DNA from: Allgaiera indica
Lineage (GTDB): Bacteria; Pseudomonadota; Alphaproteobacteria; Rhodobacterales; Rhodobacteraceae
Direction: 5' to 3'
Length of the DNA stretch: 64,000 nt
Assembly (NCBI RefSeq): GCF_900106675.1
Contig: NZ_FNOB01000006.1
Location: 124,001-188,000 of the forward strand
The notes beneath the pieces are model-generated. The model ran no database searches, was not told the origin of the DNA, and saw nothing but the letters and a program-made list of their open reading frames with translations. Of the stretch, positions 23,486 through 32,120 are shown one piece after another. Each line of letters begins with the position of its first letter. Position 1 is the stretch's first letter. The position numbers and the translations under genes are program-made.

Positions 23486-24337
23486 ATGTTTGATACATAC
23501 TTCATAAACTTGGATCGCGTGCCAAGACGCGCAGAGTTTATGACCCTCCAATGCCGGTCGGCCGGCATCACGCATCCTATCCGCTTCTCCGCTGTAGATG
23601 CCAAGGAGGCCGCACACGATACCTTCACTCGCTACGGGCCGCACGACCCGAACGCGCCCTATTGGGAGATGACCCCGACCGAGATTGCCTGCACAGAGAG
23701 CCACCGCGCCATTTGGGAAGCCGTCGCGCAGACAGGCAGACCCAGCGTCGTCCTGGAAGACGATGTACTCCTGTCCACGACTGCGGCAGATGTGATCGCT
23801 GGCTTGGCGAACCACGCGGCCAGCTTCCATCTGGTCAAGCTCGACGCGCTCTCGTTCGTGGTGCGGCTGGGACCCGCCGTGTCGCTCGGCCAGCAGAGGC
23901 TGCATCCTCTGACGCACCCGGTTCCGAGTGCGGCGGCCTATCTGCTCTCGCCGGCGGGGGCTGCAATTCTGCTCTCACGCAGCCAGAGCTATTGCGATCA
24001 CCTCGACGACTTCATCACCCGCCCGGCGCCCGGCTATCGCGCCTTCCAGCTCTGGCCTGCGATTGCGGTTCAGGGGATGTTCGCCGCACTCTCCGGTGAG
24101 GCGGACATTCCGTCCGATGTGGCCGGCAGCGAACGGACGACTTCCGAGCAAGGCACGGTCCCCCGACCGGCACGCGGTCCCGCGCTCTACCGCCTGCGCA
24201 AGGACGCGATCCGAACGGGCCGGAAGCTGGCGCGGCGGCTGTGGCGCGACCGGTCCCTCCGCGCCGCGGGCGGGACAGTGGGCGTCGTTCCGCTGGCGGA
24301 GGACCTGCCCCCCTACCGCTCCGGCCCCGGCGGCTGA
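23486..24337 (+). CDS. Glycosyltransferase family 25 (LPS-type)
   Basis: This protein of 283 residues begins MFDTYFINLDRVPRRAEFM, the GT25 opening. It contains TPTEIACTESHRAIWE and SVVLEDDVLL, in which the acidic residues bind metal and nucleotide sugar, and AAAYLLSPAGAAILL. GT25 enzymes transfer sugars in lipooligosaccharide synthesis at the inner face of the membrane. AAAGGA lies 5 nt before the ATG. It is convergent with the seven-gene glycan operon, whose last gene ends 20 nt away. Confidence 0.88.
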   Translation: MFDTYFINLDRVPRRAEFMTLQCRSAGITHPIRFSAVDAKEAAHDTFTRYGPHDPNAPYWEMTPTEIACTESHRAIWEAVAQTGRPSVVLEDDVLLSTTAADVIAGLANHAASFHLVKLDALSFVVRLGPAVSLGQQRLHPLTHPVPSAAAYLLSPAGAAILLSRSQSYCDHLDDFITRPAPGYRAFQLWPAIAVQGMFAALSGEADIPSDVAGSERTTSEQGTVPRPARGPALYRLRKDAIRTGRKLARRLWRDRSLRAAGGTVGVVPLAEDLPPYRSGPGG

Positions 24338-24356
24338 CCCTCCGGCGGCCGCAGAA

Positions 24357-25127
24357 TCATGCCTTGCGGCGCAGGAAGCCGTCGTGGGCGACGGTGATCA
24401 GAAGCTTCTGGGCAATGCTCTTATCGATCTCGAATTCCGGATGGTCGCGCAGGTAGGCGTGCAGCGCAGTCTTGGGGTTGTCGCCCAACCCCCAAGGGCG
24501 GTCGGTATAGGCATCCGCCGGCATGTCCTCGATCAGCGTGTCGAAGACGACGCAATAGCTTCCGGGCGTGACCACCGGCGCATAGGCCTCCAGTTCGGCA
24601 AGCACGTGGGCGTGGGTGTGCATCGAATCGAGGCAGACCAGCACCCGCTGTTTCCCCTCGGCGGCGGTCTGGACCTGCGCGATCACCTCGGGGGCGATGC
24701 TCGACCCCTCGATCATGTCGATGCGAGAGGCCATCGGATGGGCCTCGATGGCGGCGCGGTTGTGGGCGCGGATGTCGATGTCGATGCCCAGCACGCGGCG
24801 GTCCGACTTGGCGGGGTCCATCGTGGTGCCCGCCTCGATCGCCTCGGCCATGTCGAGAAGCGCCAGCATCGAGGCCGAGAAGATGAGCGAACCACCATGG
24901 GCGATGCCGGTCTCGACGATCAGGTCGGGGCGGATCTGCCAGATCAGTTCCTGCATGGCCACGATGTCCTGCGGGTACTGGATGATCGGCCGGCCGAGCC
25001 AGTGGAAATTGTAGGAATACTGCGGCCCGGTCGAGGCACGCAGGAAGGCAAGTGCCGCGTCGTTCAGCGGCCGGTCGGCGGCGATTGCGGCGATACGGCC
25101 GGGGATCTCGTCCTTGAAGTCAGTCAT
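24357..25127 (-). CDS. Cephalosporin hydroxylase-like protein (CmcI family)
   Basis: This protein of 256 residues contains LIVETGIAHGGSLIF (SAM-binding loop of the CmcI/rhamnosyl O-methyltransferase fold) and RVLGIDIDIR. In glycan loci such proteins are usually sugar O-methyltransferases in spite of the family name. It is the last of seven co-directional genes and overlaps the previous one by 8 nt. It probably methylates or otherwise finishes the sugar made by the operon. Confidence 0.85.
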   Translation of the reverse strand: MTDFKDEIPGRIAAIAADRPLNDAALAFLRASTGPQYSYNFHWLGRPIIQYPQDIVAMQELIWQIRPDLIVETGIAHGGSLIFSASMLALLDMAEAIEAGTTMDPAKSDRRVLGIDIDIRAHNRAAIEAHPMASRIDMIEGSSIAPEVIAQVQTAAEGKQRVLVCLDSMHTHAHVLAELEAYAPVVTPGSYCVVFDTLIEDMPADAYTDRPWGLGDNPKTALHAYLRDHPEFEIDKSIAQKLLITVAHDGFLRRKA

Positions 25128-26175
25128 GTTCGATTCCGATGCAGGTGAATTTGTCGCCTGCCCGGTCGCGGATCTCGGGCAGGTAGTTGCTGTTCATGAC
25201 CACGATGCGCGCGCCCTCGGGCAGGCGCTGCAGCACCGCCTCGGGCGCCTCGACCATCAGGCCGGTGGCGGCGAGGAAACGGCCCTGCTTGGCCGGGTTG
25301 ATGTCGATGACGGCGCTGACGGGATGGCCGGCCTGGGCGCGCAGGAGCGAATAGATCACCCCCTTCGACGCGCCGCCCCAGATCACCGAAGGGCCTTCGG
25401 CGGCGGTGTCGGCGGCGAGCGTCGCGGTGAAATCGTCCGGCAGGCGCGCGGGATCGGTTGCGTCGCGCACCGGACGGCGCAGGCTGGCGAGATCGGCCAC
25501 GACATAGAGGTATTGCCCGCCGAAGACGCGGCCCTTGTCGATGATCCGCCCGAACATCCGGTCGCAATCACCGAGGCGGAAGTAGTTGACGTGTTCGTAG
25601 AAGATGTCGAACCAGGCGCGGTGGGCGGCGATCCAGTCGAAGCAGGGCACCTCGATGTAGATCAGCCCGCCGCCGCCGTTCGCCCGCGCCAGCCCCTGCA
25701 GGAAGGCGACCGGGTCGGGGATGTGTTCCAGCACGTGGCGCAGGATCAGGCCGCGCGCGGCGAGGCCCGCGGCCTCGTCGAAATAGACCTTGCGGATGGC
25801 CGGGTTGTCGCCCTCGTAGGTCGGCTCGAAGCCGGTGATGCGGGCGCCCCGCGCGGCGAGCATCTCGAGGAAATAGCCCTTGCCGCAGCCGACCTCGACG
25901 AGGTCGTCGAAGCCCATGCCCGCCTCGACGATCCCGGCGACGCGCGAGAGGTGGTCGCGGAACGCCGCGTTGTGGCCCTGCTCGTTCTGGTACTGCGCGT
26001 CGTAGACTACCTTCCAGGGCTCGAAGGCGGCATTGTGGACCAGGCCGGTTTCCCCGTCCTCGACCAGGCGCATATCACCGCGCGGCGCGGCACGGGCGGC
26101 CTCGGCGCTGTCATACATGCGGTTCTGGAACACCGGCAGGCCGGTCTGGGTGTAAAGCACAGTCTCGCCGCTCAT
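25120..26175 (-). CDS. SAM-dependent methyltransferase of the glycan operon
   Basis: This protein of 351 residues has a class I methyltransferase core with DDLVEVGCGKGYFLEML (motif I) and HVLEHIPDP, followed by a C-terminal Rossmann-like region (SVIWGGASKGVIY) seen in sugar C-methyltransferases. The start at 26175 overlaps the stop of the upstream epimerase gene by 4 nt; the open frame upstream of it is noncoding. Acceptor unknown, probably a nucleotide-activated deoxysugar. Confidence 0.85.
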   Translation of the reverse strand: MSGETVLYTQTGLPVFQNRMYDSAEAARAAPRGDMRLVEDGETGLVHNAAFEPWKVVYDAQYQNEQGHNAAFRDHLSRVAGIVEAGMGFDDLVEVGCGKGYFLEMLAARGARITGFEPTYEGDNPAIRKVYFDEAAGLAARGLILRHVLEHIPDPVAFLQGLARANGGGGLIYIEVPCFDWIAAHRAWFDIFYEHVNYFRLGDCDRMFGRIIDKGRVFGGQYLYVVADLASLRRPVRDATDPARLPDDFTATLAADTAAEGPSVIWGGASKGVIYSLLRAQAGHPVSAVIDINPAKQGRFLAATGLMVEAPEAVLQRLPEGARIVVMNSNYLPEIRDRAGDKFTCIGIEHD

Positions 26176-27008
26176 GGCAGGGCCTCCGCTTGCAGGGGAA
26201 CGCCCACCACGTGGGGCGGATCGAAGAGGTTCTCGAGGCGCGCGCCGAAGCGCAAGAGGTCGCGCCGGCCGTAGCCGTCGGCAATGCGTTCGGCCAGCGC
26301 CCGCACCGTCACCGGGCGGCCCGTGCAAATGTTGACGGCGCCGGTCATCCCGCCTAGCGCGACGTCCGCGATCATCCGGCCGGCCTCGGCCACGTCCATG
26401 AAGTCGCGCACCTGGCTGCCTGCCGTCATCTCGACCGGCTCTCCAGCCGAAAGGCGCGCGTGCAGGAATGGGACGAGGCGGCGGGGATCCTCCCCCGCGC
26501 CGTGCAAATGGAACAGGCGGCACCACGCGAAACTCGCGTCTGTCCCCGCGAACCAGCCCGAGAGCGCGTGGAACGCCGCCGCCTTGGCGCCCGCATAGGG
26601 GGTTTTCGGGTCAAGCGGCACGGTGACGGCCAGCGGCCGCCCGATCATCGCGTATTCGAAGCAGGTGCCGATGCCGATTACCCGGCGTACGCCGGCCCGC
26701 GCCGCGCCGCGCGCCATTGCTAGTGTGCCGCATAGGCAGTGGTGGTTGAGTGGCGAGGCGAGGTATTCCCCTGGCGTTGCGATCCATGCGAGGTGGATCA
26801 ATGTGTCGGTGCCGCTCAGCGCGCGCGCCCACCATTCCTCGGTTTCGGCGAACAGCGCGGGGGTGGCGATGGGGGTAACGCCCTCCCGCAGGCCGCCTTC
26901 CTGCCCCGGGCGAACGACGGCGCGCAATGGTCGGGTGTCGGCCAGCGCGGCCATGACGTGGCGGCCGACGAAGCCCGTGGCTCCGGTGAGGCAGACTGCT
27001 CTGCTCAT
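26172..27008 (-). CDS. NAD-dependent epimerase/dehydratase (extended SDR)
   Basis: This protein of 278 residues has the Rossmann motif CLTGATGFVGRHV at the N-terminus and the catalytic pair in TPYAGAKAA (Tyr-x3-Lys). It ends with an RmlD/epimerase-like substrate region. It would reduce, dehydrate or epimerise a nucleotide-sugar intermediate after RfbG. It overlaps both neighbours by 4 nt. Confidence 0.87.
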   Translation of the reverse strand: MSRAVCLTGATGFVGRHVMAALADTRPLRAVVRPGQEGGLREGVTPIATPALFAETEEWWARALSGTDTLIHLAWIATPGEYLASPLNHHCLCGTLAMARGAARAGVRRVIGIGTCFEYAMIGRPLAVTVPLDPKTPYAGAKAAAFHALSGWFAGTDASFAWCRLFHLHGAGEDPRRLVPFLHARLSAGEPVEMTAGSQVRDFMDVAEAGRMIADVALGGMTGAVNICTGRPVTVRALAERIADGYGRRDLLRFGARLENLFDPPHVVGVPLQAEALP

Positions 27009-28228
27009 GTCTCACACATCTCGGGCACGGCGGTGGCGAAGCTCGTGCCCTGCGCCGTCAGCGGGGCAAGCTGCTGGCGTACCTCGTCGGCGATGTTCCA
27101 CGGCAGGATCAGCACCACGTCCGGGCGGTTCCGCTCCAAGGCCTCCGGCGCCAGAACGGGAATGCGGCTGCCCGGCAGGTACCGGCCGATCTTGGCCGGG
27201 GCGGCATCCGCGACGAAGGGCAGCAGGTCGGGTCGCACCCCGGCATAGTTCAGCAGCGTATTGCCCTTGGCGGCGGCGCCGTAACCCGCGACGCTGCGCC
27301 CGGCGGCCTTGCAGTCGAGCAAGAAGCGCAGCAGGCCATTCTTCACCGCTTCCGCTTCCGCCTGAAATCCCTCGTAATAGGGCGCGGCATGCATTCCGCG
27401 GCGGCGTTCCTCGGTCAGCAGCGCGGCGACGGCGGGGGTTTCTACATGCGCGGCGCTCCGGTGGCAGCCGTAGACGCGCAGGCTACCGCCATGCGTGGGC
27501 AATTCCTCGACATCGAAGACGCGCAAGCCCTGGGCGGCAAAGATCCGCGCCACGACAAGCAGCGAAAGATACGAGAAATGCTCATGGTAGACAGTGTCGA
27601 ACTGCCGGAACTCGACCAGCCGCATCAGATGGGGGAACTCCAGCGTGATCATTCCCTCGGGCTTCAGGCAAGCAGCAAGGCCCGCGGTGAAGTCGTTGAT
27701 ATCGGGCACATGGGCATAGACGTTGTTGCCCGCGATCAGGTCCGCCTTGCGCCCCTCCGCGGCCAGACGGACACCGAGATCGCGCCCGAAGAAGGCGCGC
27801 AGGGTCGGCACGCCGACCGCCTCGGCCGCATCGGCTGTGCTGTCGGTGGGCTCGATGCCAAGGCAGGGGATGCCCGCCTGCACGAAATTGCGCAGCAGAT
27901 AGCCATCGTTCGAGGCGACTTCGATGACGAAACTATCGGGGGTCAGCTGCGCGCGATCGGTCATTTTCGTGCAATAGGCTGCGGCGTGCGCCAGCCAGCC
28001 CTTCGAGGTGGAGGAGAAGTAGGCATATTCGGCGCTGAAGAAGGTGTCAGCGCTGGCGAAATCCTCGGTCTGGACCAGATGGCAAGTGTCGCAGACGAAC
28101 AGGCGTAGCGGGAAATGCAGCTCGGGCGCGTGCAGCGACTCTGCAGAGAGATAGGCATTTGATGGCGGCGCAGCTCCGAGATCGAGGAAGCGGCGGCTCA
28201 GCGGCGTCTGGCAGTGGCGGCAATTCAT
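27005..28228 (-). CDS. NDP-sugar C-methyltransferase (zinc-binding type)
   Basis: This protein of 407 residues begins MNCRHCQTPLSRRFLDLG. The CxxC pairs near residues 3-6 and 54-57 (CDTCHL) form the zinc-binding N-terminal domain, followed by VIEVASNDGYLLRNF (SAM motif) and a C-terminal domain with VAGYGAAAKGNTLLNY. This is the TylC3/EryBIII type that adds a C-methyl to 4-keto deoxysugars, giving branched sugars. The ATGA overlap with rfbC fixes the start. Confidence 0.9.
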   Translation of the reverse strand: MNCRHCQTPLSRRFLDLGAAPPSNAYLSAESLHAPELHFPLRLFVCDTCHLVQTEDFASADTFFSAEYAYFSSTSKGWLAHAAAYCTKMTDRAQLTPDSFVIEVASNDGYLLRNFVQAGIPCLGIEPTDSTADAAEAVGVPTLRAFFGRDLGVRLAAEGRKADLIAGNNVYAHVPDINDFTAGLAACLKPEGMITLEFPHLMRLVEFRQFDTVYHEHFSYLSLLVVARIFAAQGLRVFDVEELPTHGGSLRVYGCHRSAAHVETPAVAALLTEERRRGMHAAPYYEGFQAEAEAVKNGLLRFLLDCKAAGRSVAGYGAAAKGNTLLNYAGVRPDLLPFVADAAPAKIGRYLPGSRIPVLAPEALERNRPDVVLILPWNIADEVRQQLAPLTAQGTSFATAVPEMCET

Positions 28229-28773
28229 GCGGTGATCGGCTCCAACTCGGCCAGCAGGGGGTTGTTCTGGTCGCGCGGCGAGAGGTTCGCCACGGGCAGT
28301 GGCCAGTCAATCCCGACCGCCGGGTCGTCGTAGCGTAGCCCGCCCTCATGTGCGGGAGAGTAAGCCGCAGAATGGCAATAGGTCACCTCGCTGTCCGGCG
28401 CCAGCGTCTGAAAGCCATGGGCGACACCTTGGGGCACGTAGACCGCGCTGCGATTGTCCGGCGTCAGTTCGACCGCGCACCACGCCCCGAAGCTTGCCGA
28501 ACCCGCGCGCAGGTCGACGAGAACGTCGAGGATCGCACCCGCGGTACAGCGCACCAGTTTCGCGTCCGCCGCTGGAGGGCGCTGGAAATGCATACCGCGC
28601 AACGTTCCGGCCTCGCGGTTCAGCGAGACGTTCATCTGCACCCACCGCGCCACAAGACCATGGGCGCCAAATTCCTCGGCGCAGAAGATGCGGGCGAAGA
28701 GGCCGCGCGCGTCGCCGCGCGGTTCGGGATCAACCCGCCAGGCGCCTTGAAGGGACAGCGGGGCGAAGATCAT
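28225..28773 (-). CDS. dTDP-4-dehydrorhamnose 3,5-epimerase family protein
   Basis: This cupin-fold protein of 182 residues contains GDARGLFARIF, NVSLNREAGTLRGMHFQ (with the catalytic histidine) and VYVPQGVAHGFQ. In a CDP-sugar operon it likely epimerises the 4-keto sugar made by RfbG rather than dTDP-rhamnose intermediates, as no RmlA or RmlB is present. It overlaps both neighbours by 4 nt. Confidence 0.88.
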   Translation of the reverse strand: MIFAPLSLQGAWRVDPEPRGDARGLFARIFCAEEFGAHGLVARWVQMNVSLNREAGTLRGMHFQRPPAADAKLVRCTAGAILDVLVDLRAGSASFGAWCAVELTPDNRSAVYVPQGVAHGFQTLAPDSEVTYCHSAAYSPAHEGGLRYDDPAVGIDWPLPVANLSPRDQNNPLLAELEPITA

Positions 28774-29807
28774 GGCGCGCCGTACTCCGCAATCTGATCC
28801 TGGGTCAGGGCAACCGGATCAGAGCCGCCCAGCATCGCGCGATACCATGCGACGGTCTTCTCGACAGCCTCGGCGAAGGACCAGCGCGGCGCCCAGTCCA
28901 GCCGTTGGCGGGCGAGGTCGCTGGCCACGGCAAGGCGTCCGGCCTCGTGCGGGACCGCCCCCCCCGAGACATCCTCCCAACTGCCTGGCCATTTCGACAG
29001 CATGGCATCTGCCAACTCTTGCACACTGCGGAAGTCGCCGGGGGCCGGCCCGAAATTCCAGGCTCGGGCAAGTGCGGCGTCACCGTGCAGCCGCTCCGCC
29101 AGACGCAGGTAGCCGGCCAGCGGCTCCAGCACATGTTGCCAGGGGCGGACGGCCTCGGGATTGCGCAGGCTGACTGGATTACCAGCGTTCAGCGAACGGA
29201 TGACATCGGGAACAATGCGGTTCTCTGCCCAGTCTCCGCCGCCGATCACGTTGCCTGCCCGCGCCGTCGCGATCCTTAGGTCGCCGCCGAAGGAGTCGCG
29301 CCAACTCGCGGCCAGAAGCTCCGTCGCCGCCTTCGAGGCGCTGTAGGGGTCGCGCCCGCCCAGACGGTCTGCCTCGCGGTAGGGGTGATCCCATTCGCGA
29401 TTTTCATAGACCTTGTCGGTGGTGACGATCACCAGCGTCACGGGTCGCGCCGCCTTGCCGAGCGCGTCCAGAAGGTGCAGCGTGCCACCGACATTGGTGT
29501 CCCAGGTCTCGACCGGCGCCGCATAGCCCCGCAGCACCAGCGGCTGGGCGGCAAGGTGGAAGACGATGTCAGGCTGCACGGTCTCCACCTGGGCGCGCAC
29601 CGCGTTTGGATCCCGCACGTCGACAAGTCCGTGGTCCATCTTGGACGCGAGGCCGAGTTGGTCGAACAGGGCCGGCGCAGTATCGGGCGCGAGGGCGAGA
29701 CCCGAGACACCCGCCCCCATCTGGTCCAGCCAGAATGACAGCCACGCCCCCTTGAACCCGGTATGTCCGGTCACCAGAACCCGGCGCCCGGCCCAGAAAC
29801 CGTTCAT
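28770..29807 (-). CDS. rfbG: CDP-glucose 4,6-dehydratase
   Basis: This extended SDR protein of 345 residues has VLVTGHTGFKGAWLSFWL, the hallmark N-terminus of RfbG, then HLAAQPLV and DPYSASKAATELL (Tyr-x3-Lys). It converts CDP-glucose to CDP-4-keto-6-deoxyglucose. I chose ATG 29807, which overlaps the rfbF stop by 4 nt as every other joint of the operon does; an ATG at 29822 would add five residues. It works directly after RfbF. Confidence 0.94.
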   Translation of the reverse strand: MNGFWAGRRVLVTGHTGFKGAWLSFWLDQMGAGVSGLALAPDTAPALFDQLGLASKMDHGLVDVRDPNAVRAQVETVQPDIVFHLAAQPLVLRGYAAPVETWDTNVGGTLHLLDALGKAARPVTLVIVTTDKVYENREWDHPYREADRLGGRDPYSASKAATELLAASWRDSFGGDLRIATARAGNVIGGGDWAENRIVPDVIRSLNAGNPVSLRNPEAVRPWQHVLEPLAGYLRLAERLHGDAALARAWNFGPAPGDFRSVQELADAMLSKWPGSWEDVSGGAVPHEAGRLAVASDLARQRLDWAPRWSFAEAVEKTVAWYRAMLGGSDPVALTQDQIAEYGAP

Positions 29808-30571
29808 TTCCAGATCTTCCATGGCGCCGCACCGTCCTTCCAGAGCTGCTCCAGCGCCTGCTTGTCGCGCATCGTATCCATCGCCGCCCAGAAGCCCGAG
29901 TGTTTCCAGTGCGTCAGTTGTCCCTCGACCGCCAGAGATTCCAGCGGCGTGGCCTCAAGCGGGACCTCATCGCCGGCAATGCGGTCGATGATCGAAGGCT
30001 CAAGCACGAGGAATCCGCCCGAGACCCAGCGCCCGTCGCCTTGCGGTTTTTCCAGAAAGCGATGCACCCGTGTGCCCTGAATGTCCAACGCGCCATAGCG
30101 GCCCGAGGGCTGCACCGCCGTGATCGTCGCCTCGACACCCTCTGCCCGGTGATGCGCGATCAGACCGGCCAGATCGATATCGGCGACCCCGTCCCCGTAG
30201 GTCAGGCAGAAGGTGTCGTCGAGATGATCGCGTACTCGTCGCAGCCGCCCGCCAGTCTGGGTATGCTCACCGGTATCGACCAGTGTGACTTTCCACGGCT
30301 CCGCATAGCGCTGGTGGACCTGCATCGAATTCTCGGACAGATCGAAGGTCACATCGGACATGTGCAGGAAGTAGTTGGCGAAATACTCCTTGATCATGTA
30401 GCCCTTGTAGCCACAGCAGATCACGAAGTCGGTGATGCCTTGGGCGCCGTAGATCTTCATGATATGCCACAGGATCGGCCGCCCGCCGATTTCGATCATC
30501 GGCTTCGGGCGCAGGTGCGATTCCTCGCTGATCCGCGTCCCCAACCCACCTGCCAGAATAACGGCTTTCAC
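29804..30571 (-). CDS. rfbF: Glucose-1-phosphate cytidylyltransferase
   Basis: This protein of 255 residues begins (GTG) VKAVILAGGLGTRISEE, the nucleotidyltransferase signature, followed by RPKPMIEIGGRPILWHIM and FCLTYGDGVADID. It makes CDP-glucose from CTP and glucose 1-phosphate, the first step of the CDP-deoxysugar route. The GTG start at 30571 is preceded by GGGAG at about 8 nt; the ATG-like extension upstream is less likely. It is the first gene of the operon. Confidence 0.94.
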   Translation of the reverse strand: MKAVILAGGLGTRISEESHLRPKPMIEIGGRPILWHIMKIYGAQGITDFVICCGYKGYMIKEYFANYFLHMSDVTFDLSENSMQVHQRYAEPWKVTLVDTGEHTQTGGRLRRVRDHLDDTFCLTYGDGVADIDLAGLIAHHRAEGVEATITAVQPSGRYGALDIQGTRVHRFLEKPQGDGRWVSGGFLVLEPSIIDRIAGDEVPLEATPLESLAVEGQLTHWKHSGFWAAMDTMRDKQALEQLWKDGAAPWKIWK

Positions 30572-30932
30572 GTCACGGTCTCCCTTGTTGGGCAAACAGG
30601 TATCGCTTTTGGAGTCTGGATTCTACCTCTATTGAGGCGCATCCGGGGTTCTCCGCCTCCATGCGATGGCGCGTGCGAGGCCGTGGTGTGCCGGCGCGGG
30701 CAAGGGGAAGCAGAGAGCTTGATCCCGCACCCGTTTTGGGCAAGTTTCCGGGTGGCTCTCGTTCGGCTTTGCCGGGGCATGGGCGGGTTCGGCCGATCGC
30801 GCCCCTCTCGCGTGCGAGAACGGCTCTGCGGCGTCTCCACAGAGCCCCGTGCGCAGAACAAAGAGAGCTTCGCGCACCCCGCGGCGGAGGTCGAAGGTTG
30901 CGCGCCGCGCAGGATAGTGAGAAGCAACCGCT
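30572..30932. other. Divergent intergenic region between rfbF and a GT2 gene
   Basis: This 361-bp stretch must hold promoters for both the seven-gene operon (minus) and the glycosyltransferase (plus). No consensus -35/-10 pair stands out. No gene is supported. Confidence 0.55.
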
Positions 30933-31841
30933 ATGAACGATGCAACGTCCGGAGAAGTAGAAGTGGGCGATGGCCCCGACATCGGGTATGCCGTGCCTGT
31001 TCATAACGGCGCGAAGTATCTTGAGGAGGCGCTGTCGTCGCTGGCAGCGCAAACCGTTCAGCCGCGCAAGGTCTATATCTTCGAGAATCACTCGACGGAC
31101 GCCACTGTCGAGATCGCCCGGAAATTCGTCGAAAAGTACCCCCACTTCGAACTCCGCCCGGCGCCGACATTTCTTTCCGCCGCCGAGAATTTCAACAGAG
31201 CGTACGACTGCTTGGTCGATCGGCATGAGTTCTTCGGTCTGCTTGCCCATGACGACGTATTGTCCCCAAACTACATTGAGGCGCTCACACACCGCCTGAC
31301 CGCGAACCCGAAATCGCTCATGGCGGTCGGTGACGTCGTGAACCTGGCAAACCCCGAGGCCGGCCCGATATGGTTCGACCTCCGCATCCTAGATGCCGGC
31401 AGCTATGTCGACCCGAAGCGCGGCTACAAGAGGATCGAGTTTCCGGCGTCCTGGTACTACGGGATCTACCATGGCAAGGCCGCGCGGAATCTGATGGTGC
31501 AGTCAGAGGCCCAGTTTCCTTCCCTCTGGGGCGGTGATCGCCTGCAGGTGCTGCACTTCCTACTGCGCGGCCAGTTGGAGTATGCACCGGGAACTCAGTT
31601 CATGTGGCGTCCGGGTTCCGACTCCTTTCGGGTATTTGCTGAAAAACGGGCGATCGACATGTTGCGCAGACGATGGGAATACCACTCGATCATGTGGTCG
31701 CAAAGGCACTACCTGCACCCGAAAGGTATCTGGCAGAAGCTTGCCTTGTGGCAACTCTGCTTTCACACGTCTGCCCGCGACACCTATCGACTGGAGCCGC
31801 TCCTACTGGGCAAATACCGGAAATATCACGAAATAACATAG
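30933..31841 (+). CDS. Glycosyltransferase family 2
   Basis: This protein of 302 residues has the GT-A opening GYAVPVHNGAKYLEEALSSL, IFENHSTDAT, and the nucleotide/metal-binding LLAHDDVLSPNYIE. No membrane segment is visible, so it probably acts at the cytoplasmic face. It is divergent from the CDP-sugar operon and likely transfers a sugar in the same polysaccharide. Confidence 0.88.
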   Translation: MNDATSGEVEVGDGPDIGYAVPVHNGAKYLEEALSSLAAQTVQPRKVYIFENHSTDATVEIARKFVEKYPHFELRPAPTFLSAAENFNRAYDCLVDRHEFFGLLAHDDVLSPNYIEALTHRLTANPKSLMAVGDVVNLANPEAGPIWFDLRILDAGSYVDPKRGYKRIEFPASWYYGIYHGKAARNLMVQSEAQFPSLWGGDRLQVLHFLLRGQLEYAPGTQFMWRPGSDSFRVFAEKRAIDMLRRRWEYHSIMWSQRHYLHPKGIWQKLALWQLCFHTSARDTYRLEPLLLGKYRKYHEIT

Positions 31842-32082
31842 CTCCGTCGCACAGATTCAAGGTTTCGAACGCCCCGATGTTCGGGGCGAAGATAACCGAG
31901 ATCGTCTGACTTTACCTCGACCCGCTGAACCGCTCGGTCGTGCTGTGCGTGGCTGCGCTCGATCGGCCCGTCTTCGGCGTGCATGCCGAGCCATGGTCAT
32001 GTTGGTCGCCGGGCGCCCGCACAGATGCGACGCCACAGCAGACGGTGGCCCCGTCGACATACCCTGCAACAAAAGGGGTGAA
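31842..32082. other. Region left of the IS66 element, no clear gene
   Basis: The 241 bases up to the IS66 target duplication hold no gene that I can support. The inverted pair TTCGAAC...GTTCGGGGCGAA near 31861 is short. Sequence on the far side of the IS (34555 on) is its original continuation. Confidence 0.5.
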
Positions 32083-32120
32083 CTTCTTCTGTATCCGTCC
32101 GGCGTGACCGCCGTTGACGT

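Larger units (their letters stand above)
7107..25000. mobile_element. Degenerate prophage A (right limit about 22913)
   Basis: Phage genes from 7107 to about 22913 form a decayed relative of prophage B. Shared genes are the recombinase cassette, P4-type primase-helicase, ParB-methyltransferase, the small membrane gene, and the DUF6441-like tail protein, tail terminator and tail tube. Missing relative to B are the Sak4-like ATPase, RuvC-like enzyme, terminase large subunit, portal, capsid, connector and distal tail genes. No attachment repeats could be identified by eye. The right limit given in the coordinates is generous: phage sequence stops at the IS66 fragment near 22911. Confidence 0.6.
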
